DNA from: Streptomyces formicae | Lineage (GTDB): Bacteria > Actinomycetota > Actinomycetes > Streptomycetales > Streptomycetaceae | Length of the DNA: 64,000 bases | NCBI RefSeq assembly: GCF_022647665.1 | Contig: NZ_CP071872.1 | Location: forward strand, 3,720,001-3,784,000 | Direction of reading: 5' to 3' | Shown here: piece by piece, positions 37,002 through 43,826 of the stretch | How the letters are laid out: each line of letters starts with the position of its first letter | Position numbering within the stretch: the first letter of the stretch is position 1 | Notes under the pieces: generated by a model | The model's input: only the letters and a program-made list of their open reading frames with translations | Told to the model about the DNA's origin: nothing | Databases searched by the model: none | Program-made: the position numbers and the translations under genes

Positions 37002-37586
37002 TCACGGGGTCTTGATGTTCTTGCGGGGCAGGCCGCCCTCGGCGTCGAGGACGCTGAGCACCTCGGCGGAGTCGGAGACGGTGGCGCAGTAGCCGGCGAG
37101 CCACTCCAGGGCGCGGTCCTTGTCGTCCTGGCGGGCGGAGACGACGCAGTCGGCCGGGACCCAGATGTTGTAGCCGCGGAAGAAGGCGTCGGCTGCGGTG
37201 GTCTGGACGCAGATCTGCGTCTGCATACCGGTCACGAGGACCGTGTCGACGCCGAGGTCCTGGAGGCGCTCGTGCAGGTCGGTCTCGTAGAAGCCCGAGT
37301 CCTTGCTCTTCTCCATGACGACGTCCTCGGGGGCGAGGAACTCCTCCAGGATGTCGGCCCCGTGGGTGCCGCGCTGGACGGGCAGGTGGCCGTCGTAGCG
37401 CTCGGCGTTCGGGTCGTCCGGGTCGTTGACGAGCTGGAGGTGGAATATGTGGTGGCCGCGGCGGCGCATCTCGGCGAGGAAACCGGTGAAGTGCGGGGTG
37501 GCGGCGGCGACGGCCGCGACGCGCTCGGGGTTCTTCTCGACGAGCTCGTACTGGAGGTCGTTGGTGAGGACGGCGATTTTGGACAT
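37002..37586 (-). CDS. Isochorismatase-like cysteine hydrolase
   Basis: 194 residues. The catalytic triad expected for the family is visible: D10 (LTNDLQ), K93 in VMEKSKDSGFYETDL, and the nucleophile C126 in VLVTGMQTQICVQTTAADAF. Members hydrolyse amides, ureido groups or vinyl ethers (nicotinamidase, N-carbamoylsarcosine amidase, isochorismatase). Next to HypE/HypF, a role on a carbamoyl/amide intermediate is tempting but is inference. The ATG at 37586 follows GAAGGG; the open frame upstream is low-complexity. Confidence 0.92.
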   Translation of the reverse strand: MSKIAVLTNDLQYELVEKNPERVAAVAAATPHFTGFLAEMRRRGHHIFHLQLVNDPDDPNAERYDGHLPVQRGTHGADILEEFLAPEDVVMEKSKDSGFYETDLHERLQDLGVDTVLVTGMQTQICVQTTAADAFFRGYNIWVPADCVVSARQDDKDRALEWLAGYCATVSDSAEVLSVLDAEGGLPRKNIKTP

Positions 37587-37752
37587 GGGTGTGCCCTTCG
37601 GTGAGGCCGTGAGTGTGTGGGTGCCTGCGGGCGCACGCCGGCGCCGCCGCCGCGGCCCGGCGGCCGGGCGGCGAGGTGCGTACCGGGATGCGTCTCGCAG
37701 GAACGGGGGCGCGGCGAGTGCCTGCCGCACCAGGTGCGGAGCGGACGGCGCG

Positions 37753-38343
37753 TCAGCTCGCGGCGACGACGCGGGCGCCGTCCTGCTGCGGCTCGTGCAG
37801 CCAGCTGCCGGTGGTCTCGAAGTGGGCCAGGATGTCGGCGATGCGGGCGTGCATGTAGAAGCCCGTGACGGCGCGGCCGTCGGCGCGGGCGTAGTCGGGC
37901 AGCCGCCCGTACTCGCGGAAGCCCAGGCGCTCCCACAGCCCGACGGGGCCGTCGTCGCGGACTTCGAGGGTGATGACCTCGCAGCCGATCTCGCTCGCCT
38001 TGTTCAGCGCCTCGGCCCAGCCCTCCAGCAGGAACTGGCCGCGGTGGTCGGGGGCGACGACACAGCGGCGCATGTCGACGATGTGCCGGCGGGCCGGCAG
38101 CGGCGCCCGGGCGAGCGTCACCATGCCGACGATCCTGTTGTCCTCCTCGTCGCGGACGGCCAGCACATGGAGCGCGCCCTTGCGCAGGTCGGCGTCGAAG
38201 GCCCGCATCAGGGGAAGGCCCTTCTCCAGACCGACCGGCTCGTAGAAGCCGAGGGTCTGCTCCTTGACCGCGACGGCGTCCATCAGTTCGATCATTTCGC
38301 GCATGTCCTGCTCGGACAGTTCACGCGGCCATTCGTATCGCAT
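37753..38343 (-). CDS. GNAT-family N-acetyltransferase
   Basis: 196 residues. The acetyl-CoA fold is recognisable: RIVGMVTLARAPLP (beta4), MRRCVVAPDHRGQFLLEGWAEALNKA (motif A, R/Q-x-x-G-like) and LEVRDDGPVGLWERLGFREYGRLPDYAR (motif B). It may acetylate an intermediate, with the operon's M20 amidohydrolase removing the group, as in protective acetylation schemes (inference). The ATG at 38343 (MRYEWPREL) follows GGGAAG. Gaps of 166 nt downstream and 182 nt upstream are the largest inside the operon. Confidence 0.88.
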   Translation of the reverse strand: MRYEWPRELSEQDMREMIELMDAVAVKEQTLGFYEPVGLEKGLPLMRAFDADLRKGALHVLAVRDEEDNRIVGMVTLARAPLPARRHIVDMRRCVVAPDHRGQFLLEGWAEALNKASEIGCEVITLEVRDDGPVGLWERLGFREYGRLPDYARADGRAVTGFYMHARIADILAHFETTGSWLHEPQQDGARVVAAS

Positions 38344-38384
38344 GCGTCTTCCCGTGGTGTGCCGGACAGTGGGCAGCCCGCAGG

Positions 38385-38460
38385 GGCACCGGACACCGCT
38401 GCGCGCGGGGTGAGCGCCGCGCGGGCGCGCCGAAGGCGCGGGTACGCGGTGTCCGGTGCC
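38385..38460 (-). promoter_or_regulatory. Large stem-loop between the oxidase and GNAT genes
   Basis: A 15-bp perfect inverted repeat (GGCACCGGACACCGC at 38385-38399 and its complement at 38446-38460) encloses 46 nt with further GCGCGC pairing and a CGCGCC-GAA-GGCGCG hairpin. There is no U tract on the minus strand. It could be an attenuator, a processing or stability element, or a partial terminator that lowers expression of the genes after the peptide and oxidase. Confidence 0.55.
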
Positions 38461-38525
38461 ACCAGGGGCATGGAGGTGATGACGGTCTCCGGGGCTCGCC
38501 GGGGACGTCGGTAGGTCCCGGGACC

Positions 38526-39329
38526 TCAGACGGCGGCGGTCGCGCGCGACTGCAGGTTGGTCTGCACCGCGGCGGCCGGGGCGGCCTGGGTCAGCGCGGA
38601 CAGGTCGCCGCCGGCTCCCAGCACCGTCGAGGCGTACACCTCGACGAAGTACGAGACGAAGAGGGAGTTGATCTTCGTGAGGTGCTCGACGAAGCGCTCC
38701 TCGTCGGCCTCGTCCTTGATCACGCGCATGATCATGTTCCAGACCATGTCGACGTGGTCGTCGTCCTCGTCGAGGGCGAGGTGCGCGCGGGCGCCCTTGG
38801 TGTTGTTCGCGCCGACGTGCTGCTCCATGATGTCGAGCCAGTCCGGCTGGGTCTTGCCCGCGATGTACTCGAGGTAGAAGCCGCTGATCATCGACGCGAG
38901 CGGGCCCTCGGTGGCGAGCGTGTAGTAGAAGTAGCCGTTGAGCAGCTCGGTCGCGAAGGTCGGACGGATCGCGTACATCTCCTCGTCCGTCATGCCGACC
39001 TTGTGCAGGTCGCCCGCGAACATGCGGTCGTGGCGCCCCTCTTCGGCGCCGTACAGGCCCCACTCCTTGCACAGCTGCGGGTCGCGGGTGGCCCAGTAGT
39101 TCGCGATCAGCGGGTCGACGGCGCGCTTGAGGCCGATGCGGATCATGGTCTCGACGTTGTGCCGCTTGTAGAGGTCCATGTCGAACTTGGCCGCGTCGAG
39201 CATGCCCTCGGCGCCCTTGCTCTTCTCGTAGAAGTCGCGCTCGAACTTCAGGAGGAGCTCGTCGACGCGCTTGCGGAATTCGGGGCGCTGAAGGTTGGAG
39301 TACGTGTTGTACGACTTGCTACGAGGCAT
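38526..39329 (-). CDS. Heme-oxygenase-like diiron oxidase (HDO)
   Basis: 267 residues, mostly helical. Potential diiron ligands appear in HDO order: E97 and H100 (GAEEGRHDRM), E154 (FYLEYIAG), and H183-x3-D187-x4-H192 (HLALDEDDDH). Enzymes of this superfamily use O2 for N-oxidation, oxidative C-C cleavage or desaturation of amino acids and related substrates, which suits a biosynthetic operon. The C-terminal 30 residues are Ala/Gln-rich. I choose the ATG at 39329, with GGTGGGG upstream; ATG 39335 overlaps the peptide stop (ATGA) and is an alternative. No signal peptide or heme motif. Confidence 0.85.
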   Translation of the reverse strand: MPRSKSYNTYSNLQRPEFRKRVDELLLKFERDFYEKSKGAEGMLDAAKFDMDLYKRHNVETMIRIGLKRAVDPLIANYWATRDPQLCKEWGLYGAEEGRHDRMFAGDLHKVGMTDEEMYAIRPTFATELLNGYFYYTLATEGPLASMISGFYLEYIAGKTQPDWLDIMEQHVGANNTKGARAHLALDEDDDHVDMVWNMIMRVIKDEADEERFVEHLTKINSLFVSYFVEVYASTVLGAGGDLSALTQAAPAAAVQTNLQSRATAAV

Positions 39330-39331
39330 TC

Positions 39332-39481
39332 TCATCCCCACCCGAGGTCATTGGTCGCGGCAACCGGAACGGTGCCGGCGGCGGACGTGAGGTCCGTCGG
39401 AACGCTTGTGCCCTGTACGAGAATGAACGACAGTGCTGCGGAAGCCACGATGGCGAGAATTGATCTCGCTGTACGTGCCAT
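39332..39481 (-). CDS. Small peptide (49 aa) with secretion-type N-terminus
   Basis: Reads MARTARSILAIVASAALS followed by a hydrophobic stretch (to about residue 22) and a Ser/Thr/Ala/Val tail ending in TNDLGWG. The N-terminus has the charge and hydrophobicity of a signal peptide, and the mature part would be about 25 residues. ATG 39481 is preceded by AAAGGTGGGGG. Its stop abuts the oxidase start, making it the first gene of the operon, and the LuxR-type regulator diverges 131 bp away. It may be a secreted signal or a precursor peptide; no core motif of a known RiPP class was recognised. Confidence 0.65.
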   Translation of the reverse strand: MARTARSILAIVASAALSFILVQGTSVPTDLTSAAGTVPVAATNDLGWG

Positions 39482-39574
39482 GGATAACCCCCACCTTTCA
39501 GAGAGCGTTGAGGTCGTCAGCGCCGCTCCACATCCTGTGTGCAATCGGACTTCCAAGGCCAGTCTCCTCTGGGA

Positions 39575-39600
39575 TCATGTTGCCCCTGGCGGAAACATGA
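39575..39600. promoter_or_regulatory. Inverted repeat TCATGTT-N12-AACATGA before the regulator
   Basis: Seven-base perfect arms (39575-39581 and 39594-39600) lie 12 bp upstream of the LuxR-type gene start and within the divergent promoter region that also drives the fifteen-gene operon. Position suggests an autoregulatory or activator site. Confidence 0.5.
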
Positions 39601-39612
39601 CAGAGGGAAAAA

Positions 39613-40620
39613 GTGGACAGAATCGGGAAAGATCGTGATTTTACCCCGCCGCAACTCAGTGGCCCGGCAGATCGCCTTTACCGTTTCATTGCTGAATCGC
39701 CTGGATCGACCGTCGAAAGGGCGGCCGAAGTGCTCGACTTGAGCACGTCGGAACTCGAAGAAGCCGTCCGGGACTTGCGCGCTCTCGGACTCCTGAGCAC
39801 CGCCACGACCGGAACGGGATCTCTGGTTCCGTATCCCGTCGAGTTCGCCCGTATCAAGGTTCTCAATCCTTTGCAACAGGACCTGAACCGCATCCAGTCA
39901 CTCGTCGACCAGCTCCGCGGAGACCTGGACGAGCTCGACCTCCACGCGCCCCACCGGCAGCACGACTACTGCTCGCTGGAGATCGTCCCCGAACTGGCCG
40001 ATGTGCGACGGCTCATCACCGGCTTCGCCGCCGAGTGCCGCGAGGAGGCGCTGACCTCGCAGCCGGGCGGCGCACGCATGGAAGAAGTGCTGGCAGAGGG
40101 CATGGACCGGACCACCAAGCTGCTCGGCCGGGGGGTGCGGATGCGGACGCTGTACCAGCACACGGCGCGTTTCAGCCCGGCCACCGTGTCCTACGTCAGC
40201 CAGGTGATCCCGCTCGGGGCACAGGTCCGCACGCTCGCGGGCGGCTTCCCGCGCTGCATCGTGTTCGACCGCGCGATAGCGATCCTGCCGCTGCTGGACG
40301 GGTCGACGGGCGCCGCGGTCGTCCGCGACCCCTACGTCGTCTCGTTTCTGGCGGAGGCCTTCGACCGCGCCTGGAACACCGCCTCCGAATTCTCGGCGGA
40401 AGACGACAGGGCCGACCGGGTCGCGGCCACCTCCGAGATACAGCTGACGATCATCTCCCTGCTGATCCAGGGCGAGTCGGACAAGCGCATCGCGCAGGTC
40501 GTCGGAATCTCCCTGCGGAACTGTCAGCGGCATATATCGAACATCATGAAGAGCATTGGCGCCCGCAACCGGTTGCACGCCGGATATCTCCTCAGCAAGG
40601 AGCCCTTCAGCGGCCACTGA
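39613..40620 (+). CDS. LuxR-type transcriptional regulator with TrmB-like N-terminus
   Basis: 335 residues. An N-terminal winged-helix-like region (RLYRFIAESPGSTVERAAEVLDLSTSELEEAVRDL) and a long coiled middle part (PLQQDLNRIQSLVDQLRGDLDELD) precede a C-terminal LuxR/GerE helix-turn-helix (IQLTIISLLIQGESDKRIAQVVGISLRNCQRHISNIMKSIGA). This domain order is common in streptomycete cluster-situated regulators. The GTG at 39613 follows GAGGG. It is divergent from the peptide gene and is the likely pathway-specific regulator of the 15-gene operon; a small ligand or the peptide could bind the middle domain (inference). Confidence 0.9.
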   Translation: MDRIGKDRDFTPPQLSGPADRLYRFIAESPGSTVERAAEVLDLSTSELEEAVRDLRALGLLSTATTGTGSLVPYPVEFARIKVLNPLQQDLNRIQSLVDQLRGDLDELDLHAPHRQHDYCSLEIVPELADVRRLITGFAAECREEALTSQPGGARMEEVLAEGMDRTTKLLGRGVRMRTLYQHTARFSPATVSYVSQVIPLGAQVRTLAGGFPRCIVFDRAIAILPLLDGSTGAAVVRDPYVVSFLAEAFDRAWNTASEFSAEDDRADRVAATSEIQLTIISLLIQGESDKRIAQVVGISLRNCQRHISNIMKSIGARNRLHAGYLLSKEPFSGH

Positions 40621-41108
40621 TCCGACGCTGTGAGCCCCCGCCGGTGTGCCCGGCGGGCGGCGCCCACTCGGCCGTCCCGATGACGTGCGAGTGCGCTCGG
40701 CGGCGTCGCGGTTCGGCGCGCATTCGCAGGCGTAACACAAGCGTGATGGGGAGCGTCGGCGAAGATTTATTGAGATCGCAACAAAGCGATGGTGATTCCC
40801 CGCCGTTGTCCCGGAATTCTCCTCGCCGTCGGGTACCGCCTCGACGGCAGCGGCGGCCGATCGGCTGGCCGGAATCCGGCAGACCGGACGGCCGGAATCC
40901 GACAGAAAAGAAGGCACCGGCTCCCCTCGGGGTGCCGGTGCCGGTTATTTTTGGCCATGGCATCACGAGCCCATGGAATCGGCGGCGCGTCCATCAGCGA
41001 CCCGTGGCTCCAGGCCCGTGGCTCAGGGGCCACCGGCTCTGTCTGGGGCGCGTGGCTCCAGGCCGTGGCTGAGGGACCCGCACGCCGCGGGCGCTCGGGC
41101 TGCTCGGC
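40621..41108. other. Non-coding gap between the regulator and DUF5997 gene
   Basis: 488 bp with no convincing gene. Open frames here lack ribosome sites and have non-coding codon bias. An AT-richer patch (40765-40800, 'gaagatttattgag...') may hold a promoter. The clear element is the bidirectional terminator at 40913-40952. Confidence 0.6.
40913..40952. terminator. Bidirectional rho-independent terminator
   Basis: A 9-bp perfect stem (GGCACCGGC at 40913-40921 with GCCGGTGCC at 40934-40942) is followed on the plus strand by GGTTATTTTT. On the minus strand it is followed by CTTCTTTTCTG. It can end transcription of the LuxR-type gene and of the convergent DUF5997 gene. Confidence 0.8.
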
Positions 41109-41492
41109 CTACTCCGCCTGCTCGGCCTGCTTCTCCTTGATCCGTGCGGATTCCTTGCGGACCTCGGCCTGAGTGGCCTGTTCCTTTCGCAGCCACTCGG
41201 GCGACTCGCTCTTCAGCGCGTCGATCTGCTCCGTGGTGAGCGGCTCGGTGACCCCGCCGCGGGCGAGACCCGAGATGGAGACGCCGAGCCTGGCCGCGAC
41301 CACCGGCCGCGGATGCGGACCGGTGCGCCGCAGCTCGCGCAGCCACTCGGGCGGATCGGCCTGCAGCGCGTTCAGCTCGTCGCGCGAGACGACGCCCTCC
41401 TGGAACTCCTTGGGGGTGGCCTCGAGGTATACGCCCAGCTTCTTCGCCGCGGTCGCGGGCTTCATCGTCTGGGTGGTGCGGTGCGACGTCAT
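41109..41492 (-). CDS. DUF5997 family protein
   Basis: 127 residues, soluble and charged, with a duplicated PPEWLRELRR / SPEWLRKEQA element and the conserved opening KPATAAKKLGVYLEATP. The family is widespread in Streptomyces without a known function. The ATG at 41492 lacks a ribosome site but sits 7 nt after a TATCCT -10 box, so the mRNA is probably leaderless. It is divergent from the LysR-like gene across 58 bp, a conserved-looking arrangement. Confidence 0.88.
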   Translation of the reverse strand: MTSHRTTQTMKPATAAKKLGVYLEATPKEFQEGVVSRDELNALQADPPEWLRELRRTGPHPRPVVAARLGVSISGLARGGVTEPLTTEQIDALKSESPEWLRKEQATQAEVRKESARIKEKQAEQAE

Positions 41493-41499
41493 GAGGTCA

Positions 41500-41505
41500 A
41501 GGATA
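41500..41505 (-). promoter_or_regulatory. -10 box of a leaderless promoter (DUF5997)
   Basis: TATCCT on the minus strand ends 7 nt before the ATG at 41492, the spacing at which transcription starts at the start codon itself. No Shine-Dalgarno is present. The -35 is weak. Confidence 0.5.
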
Positions 41506-41538
41506 TCGAGCGTGTGTGCCTGCTCCGACCACGCCCGG

Positions 41539-41544
41539 TAATCT
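41539..41544 (+). promoter_or_regulatory. -10 box of a leaderless promoter (LysR-like gene)
   Basis: TAATCT ends 6 nt before the GTG at 41551, and no ribosome site exists between them, so initiation at the GTG is likely. Confidence 0.5.
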
Positions 41545-41550
41545 GGCCAG

Positions 41551-42357
41551 GTGACAGGCGCAGAAGCAACCCCCTCGTTCAGGCTCGCCTACGTCCCGGG
41601 CGTCATGCCCGCGAAGTGGGTGCGGATCTGGCAGGAGCGGCTGCCGGACGTTCCTCTGGACCTGCTCACGGTGTCCGCCGCCGACGCCCCGGACCTCCTG
41701 CGCCGCGGTGACGCCGACGCGGGGCTGCTCCGCCTGCCGATCGACCGTACGGACCTCAGCGTCATCCCGCTCTACACCGAGACGACGGTGGTCGTGGTCC
41801 CGAAGGACCACGTCATCACCGCGGCCGACGAGGTCCGCGCCGAGGACCTGGCCGACGAGGTCGTGTTCCACCCCCTCGACGACACCCTGGACTGGGAGCG
41901 GCTGCCCGGCCGGCCCGCGATCGAGCGCCCCGCCACGACGGCGGACGCCATCGAGCTGGTCGCCGCGGGCGTGGGAGTGCTCGTCGTGCCGCAGTCGCTG
42001 GCCCGTCTGCACCACCGCAGGGATCTCACCTTCCGGCCGGTCACCGACGTGGTGCAGTCCCGGGTGGGACTGTCGTGGCCCGAGGAGCGGACCACGGATC
42101 TGGTCGAGGACTTCATCGGCATCGTCCGCGGCCGTACGGTCAACAGCACGCGCGGACGCCGCGCCGCGACGCCCGACAAGCCGGGGCCGGACCAGCAGAA
42201 GGCCCAGCGCTCCGGCACCACCGCGGCCCAACGGCGGACGGCGTCAGGCAAGTCGACGGGCAGGTCGACAGGCAAGTCGACAGGGGGTAACCCCCGGAAG
42301 GGGGCGTCCGGCGGCGCCCAGGGCGGCCGGCGCGCCAGACCCCGCCGCCGGTCCTGA
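41551..42357 (+). CDS. LysR substrate-binding-domain protein lacking the HTH
   Basis: 268 residues. Residues 10-195 follow the LysR effector-binding (type 2 periplasmic-like) fold: FRLAYVPGVMPAKWVRIWQERLPDVPLDLL, GDADAGLLRLPIDRTDLSVIPLYTETTVVVVPKDH and IELVAAGVGVLVVPQSLARL. No N-terminal DNA-binding domain is encoded. The C-terminal 70 residues are basic and rich in Lys, Arg, Ser, Thr and Gly (three SGKSTGRSTGKSTG-like repeats, then RRARPRRRS), which could bind nucleic acid instead. Start GTG at 41551 is apparently leaderless. Confidence 0.85.
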   Translation: MTGAEATPSFRLAYVPGVMPAKWVRIWQERLPDVPLDLLTVSAADAPDLLRRGDADAGLLRLPIDRTDLSVIPLYTETTVVVVPKDHVITAADEVRAEDLADEVVFHPLDDTLDWERLPGRPAIERPATTADAIELVAAGVGVLVVPQSLARLHHRRDLTFRPVTDVVQSRVGLSWPEERTTDLVEDFIGIVRGRTVNSTRGRRAATPDKPGPDQQKAQRSGTTAAQRRTASGKSTGRSTGKSTGGNPRKGASGGAQGGRRARPRRRS

Positions 42358-42430
42358 CCACACTTCCTGACCGCACCTACGTCTCACCCCCGTTGGGGCG
42401 CGCACAGCTACGTCGGCCATACTGCCCCCC

Positions 42431-42985
42431 GTGGATCAGCACATAGGTTCAAAGACCCCGCCAGTGCCCGCCGCCGGCCTCGATCCGGCGTACATTCCCG
42501 GCCTTGTGCCCCCGCGCGCCGAGGCGGCGGACGATGCGGCAGCCGAGTCGGCGGCCGCGTCGTCCGCCGATACGGACGACGCGGCCCCGGAACAGGCCGG
42601 CGACGCCGTGCCGGAGGAGGCCGCCCCGGCCGAGGAGCCCGCCGACGCGCCGCCGCAGCCGGAGCCCGCCGACGACGAGGACGCCCCCGCCGAGGACGAC
42701 GGGCCGGTCTTCGAGGTGTCCGACCGGCGTGGCGCGATCGTCGCCGACCGCACCGGCGTCACCTTCCGACTGGACGAGGAGGAGGCCGAGTTCGGCTGGG
42801 ACGAGATCGGCGCGGTGGAGATCGACACCCCGCGGTTCGGGCGCCGCTTCGGCGTCACGGTCTACATCTCCGACCGGCGCTGGTTCCGGACCGACGTCGA
42901 AGCACCGTCCCGGGCGGTACTCAAGGAGTGGGCGGCGGACCTCGACACGGTTCTTGACGCCCGGTTCGAGGAAGCCGACGCGTAA
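42431..42985 (+). CDS. Conserved acidic hypothetical protein
   Basis: 184 residues in two parts. Residues 30-95 are Ala/Asp/Glu/Pro-rich and probably disordered. Residues 96-180 look folded (VFEVSDRRGAIVADRTGVTFRLDEEEAEFGWDEIGAVEIDTP...FGVTVYISDRRWFRTDVEA), like a small beta-rich PH-like domain. No function recognised. GTG at 42431 lacks a ribosome site but follows a CATACT box by 7 nt, so it is a third candidate leaderless gene here. A strong terminator follows. Confidence 0.8.
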   Translation: MDQHIGSKTPPVPAAGLDPAYIPGLVPPRAEAADDAAAESAAASSADTDDAAPEQAGDAVPEEAAPAEEPADAPPQPEPADDEDAPAEDDGPVFEVSDRRGAIVADRTGVTFRLDEEEAEFGWDEIGAVEIDTPRFGRRFGVTVYISDRRWFRTDVEAPSRAVLKEWAADLDTVLDARFEEADA

Positions 42986-43002
42986 GGCAGGCCCGGCGAA
43001 AG

Positions 43003-43036
43003 GCGCCTGACGGGCAGAAACCCCGTCAGGCGCTTT
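43003..43036 (+). terminator. Rho-independent terminator
   Basis: A 12-bp perfect stem (GCGCCTGACGGG, 43003-43014, with CCCGTCAGGCGC, 43022-43033) and a short TTTC tail, 18 nt after the acidic-protein stop. Confidence 0.75.
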
Positions 43037-43130
43037 CGCATGTCCGGTTCCCGCCCATCGCCGATCACCCTCAGTCTTCGATTCACTACTGTGTGCCGCG
43101 CACCGATCACCCTCGCCGAAGGAGTCTTGC

Positions 43131-43826
43131 GTGGAGCGCAGCCGCACCGACCTGAGAATCCGCGCCATCCTCGCCGCCATGGGCGTCACCGCCGCCCTCG
43201 CGGCCGCCCCCACCGCCCAGGCGGCCCCGGCGGAGCCAGCGGCTCCCATGGCCGTCGTCGCGCCGCCGGCCCTCTGCACCGGGGCGTTCGAGGGAGACAA
43301 GCGGCTCGGCCCGGAGCATCTGCCCACGACGTGGCAGCGGCCCGTCGGCCCGCTGCTCAACCGCTACCACCGCACCGGCAGGCTCTCCTCCGCCGCGTTC
43401 CTGGAGAAGTACTGGGAGGGCCCGGCCGGCATCGGCGGCTGGAAGTACCCGCCGAACGACGGTTTCGCCGAGGTCAACGGAGTCGTCGACAAGGCACCCG
43501 AGCTGCTGGCCGAGGGGGAGCGCCTGGACCGGTTCGGCTCGGAGTCCGGCTCGTACCTCGCCCCGGCCGGCGACCCGTACGCCAAGCGTGCGCTGCCCCC
43601 GCAGAACCTCAACACCCGGGACGGGGCCTTCGCCTGCGACTACCACGTGTACGAGGTGACCCGGCCGTTCATCGCCTGGGAGGGGTCCATCGCCCCCTGG
43701 TTCGAACAGCCGGGCGGCGGGCGTCAGATCATGCTGGACCAGGCCTTCCTCGACCCGGGCGAGGGGCGGCGCCTGAACGTCATGTGGCTGCTCGACCACG
43801 GCTATCTGGCACGCGTCTCCGCATGA
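43131..43826 (+). CDS. Secreted TNT-domain NAD+ glycohydrolase (toxin-like)
   Basis: 231 residues. A signal peptide (RIRAILAAMGVTAALAAAPTAQA, cleavage near residue 32) is followed by a domain that matches the tuberculosis necrotizing toxin fold: GGWKYPPNDGFAEVNG (102-117), LDRFGSESGSYLAPAGDPYAKRALPP, and APWFEQPGGGRQIML. TNT enzymes hydrolyse NAD+. The protein has no pre-toxin or delivery domain beyond the signal peptide. GTG at 43131 has AAGGAG upstream. The stop overlaps the next gene (ATGA), an arrangement typical of toxin-immunity pairs. Confidence 0.88.
   Translation: MERSRTDLRIRAILAAMGVTAALAAAPTAQAAPAEPAAPMAVVAPPALCTGAFEGDKRLGPEHLPTTWQRPVGPLLNRYHRTGRLSSAAFLEKYWEGPAGIGGWKYPPNDGFAEVNGVVDKAPELLAEGERLDRFGSESGSYLAPAGDPYAKRALPPQNLNTRDGAFACDYHVYEVTRPFIAWEGSIAPWFEQPGGGRQIMLDQAFLDPGEGRRLNVMWLLDHGYLARVSA

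Noticed and set aside
39332..39481. The 49-residue peptide as a classical lanthipeptide or lasso precursor
   Set aside because: No lanthipeptide synthetase, lasso cyclase, radical-SAM or YcaO gene is nearby, and the N-terminus looks like a secretion signal rather than a leader.
40607..40966. Minus-strand 119-codon frame in the gap after the LuxR-type gene
   Set aside because: It covers the terminator hairpin, has no ribosome site and shows no domain motifs.
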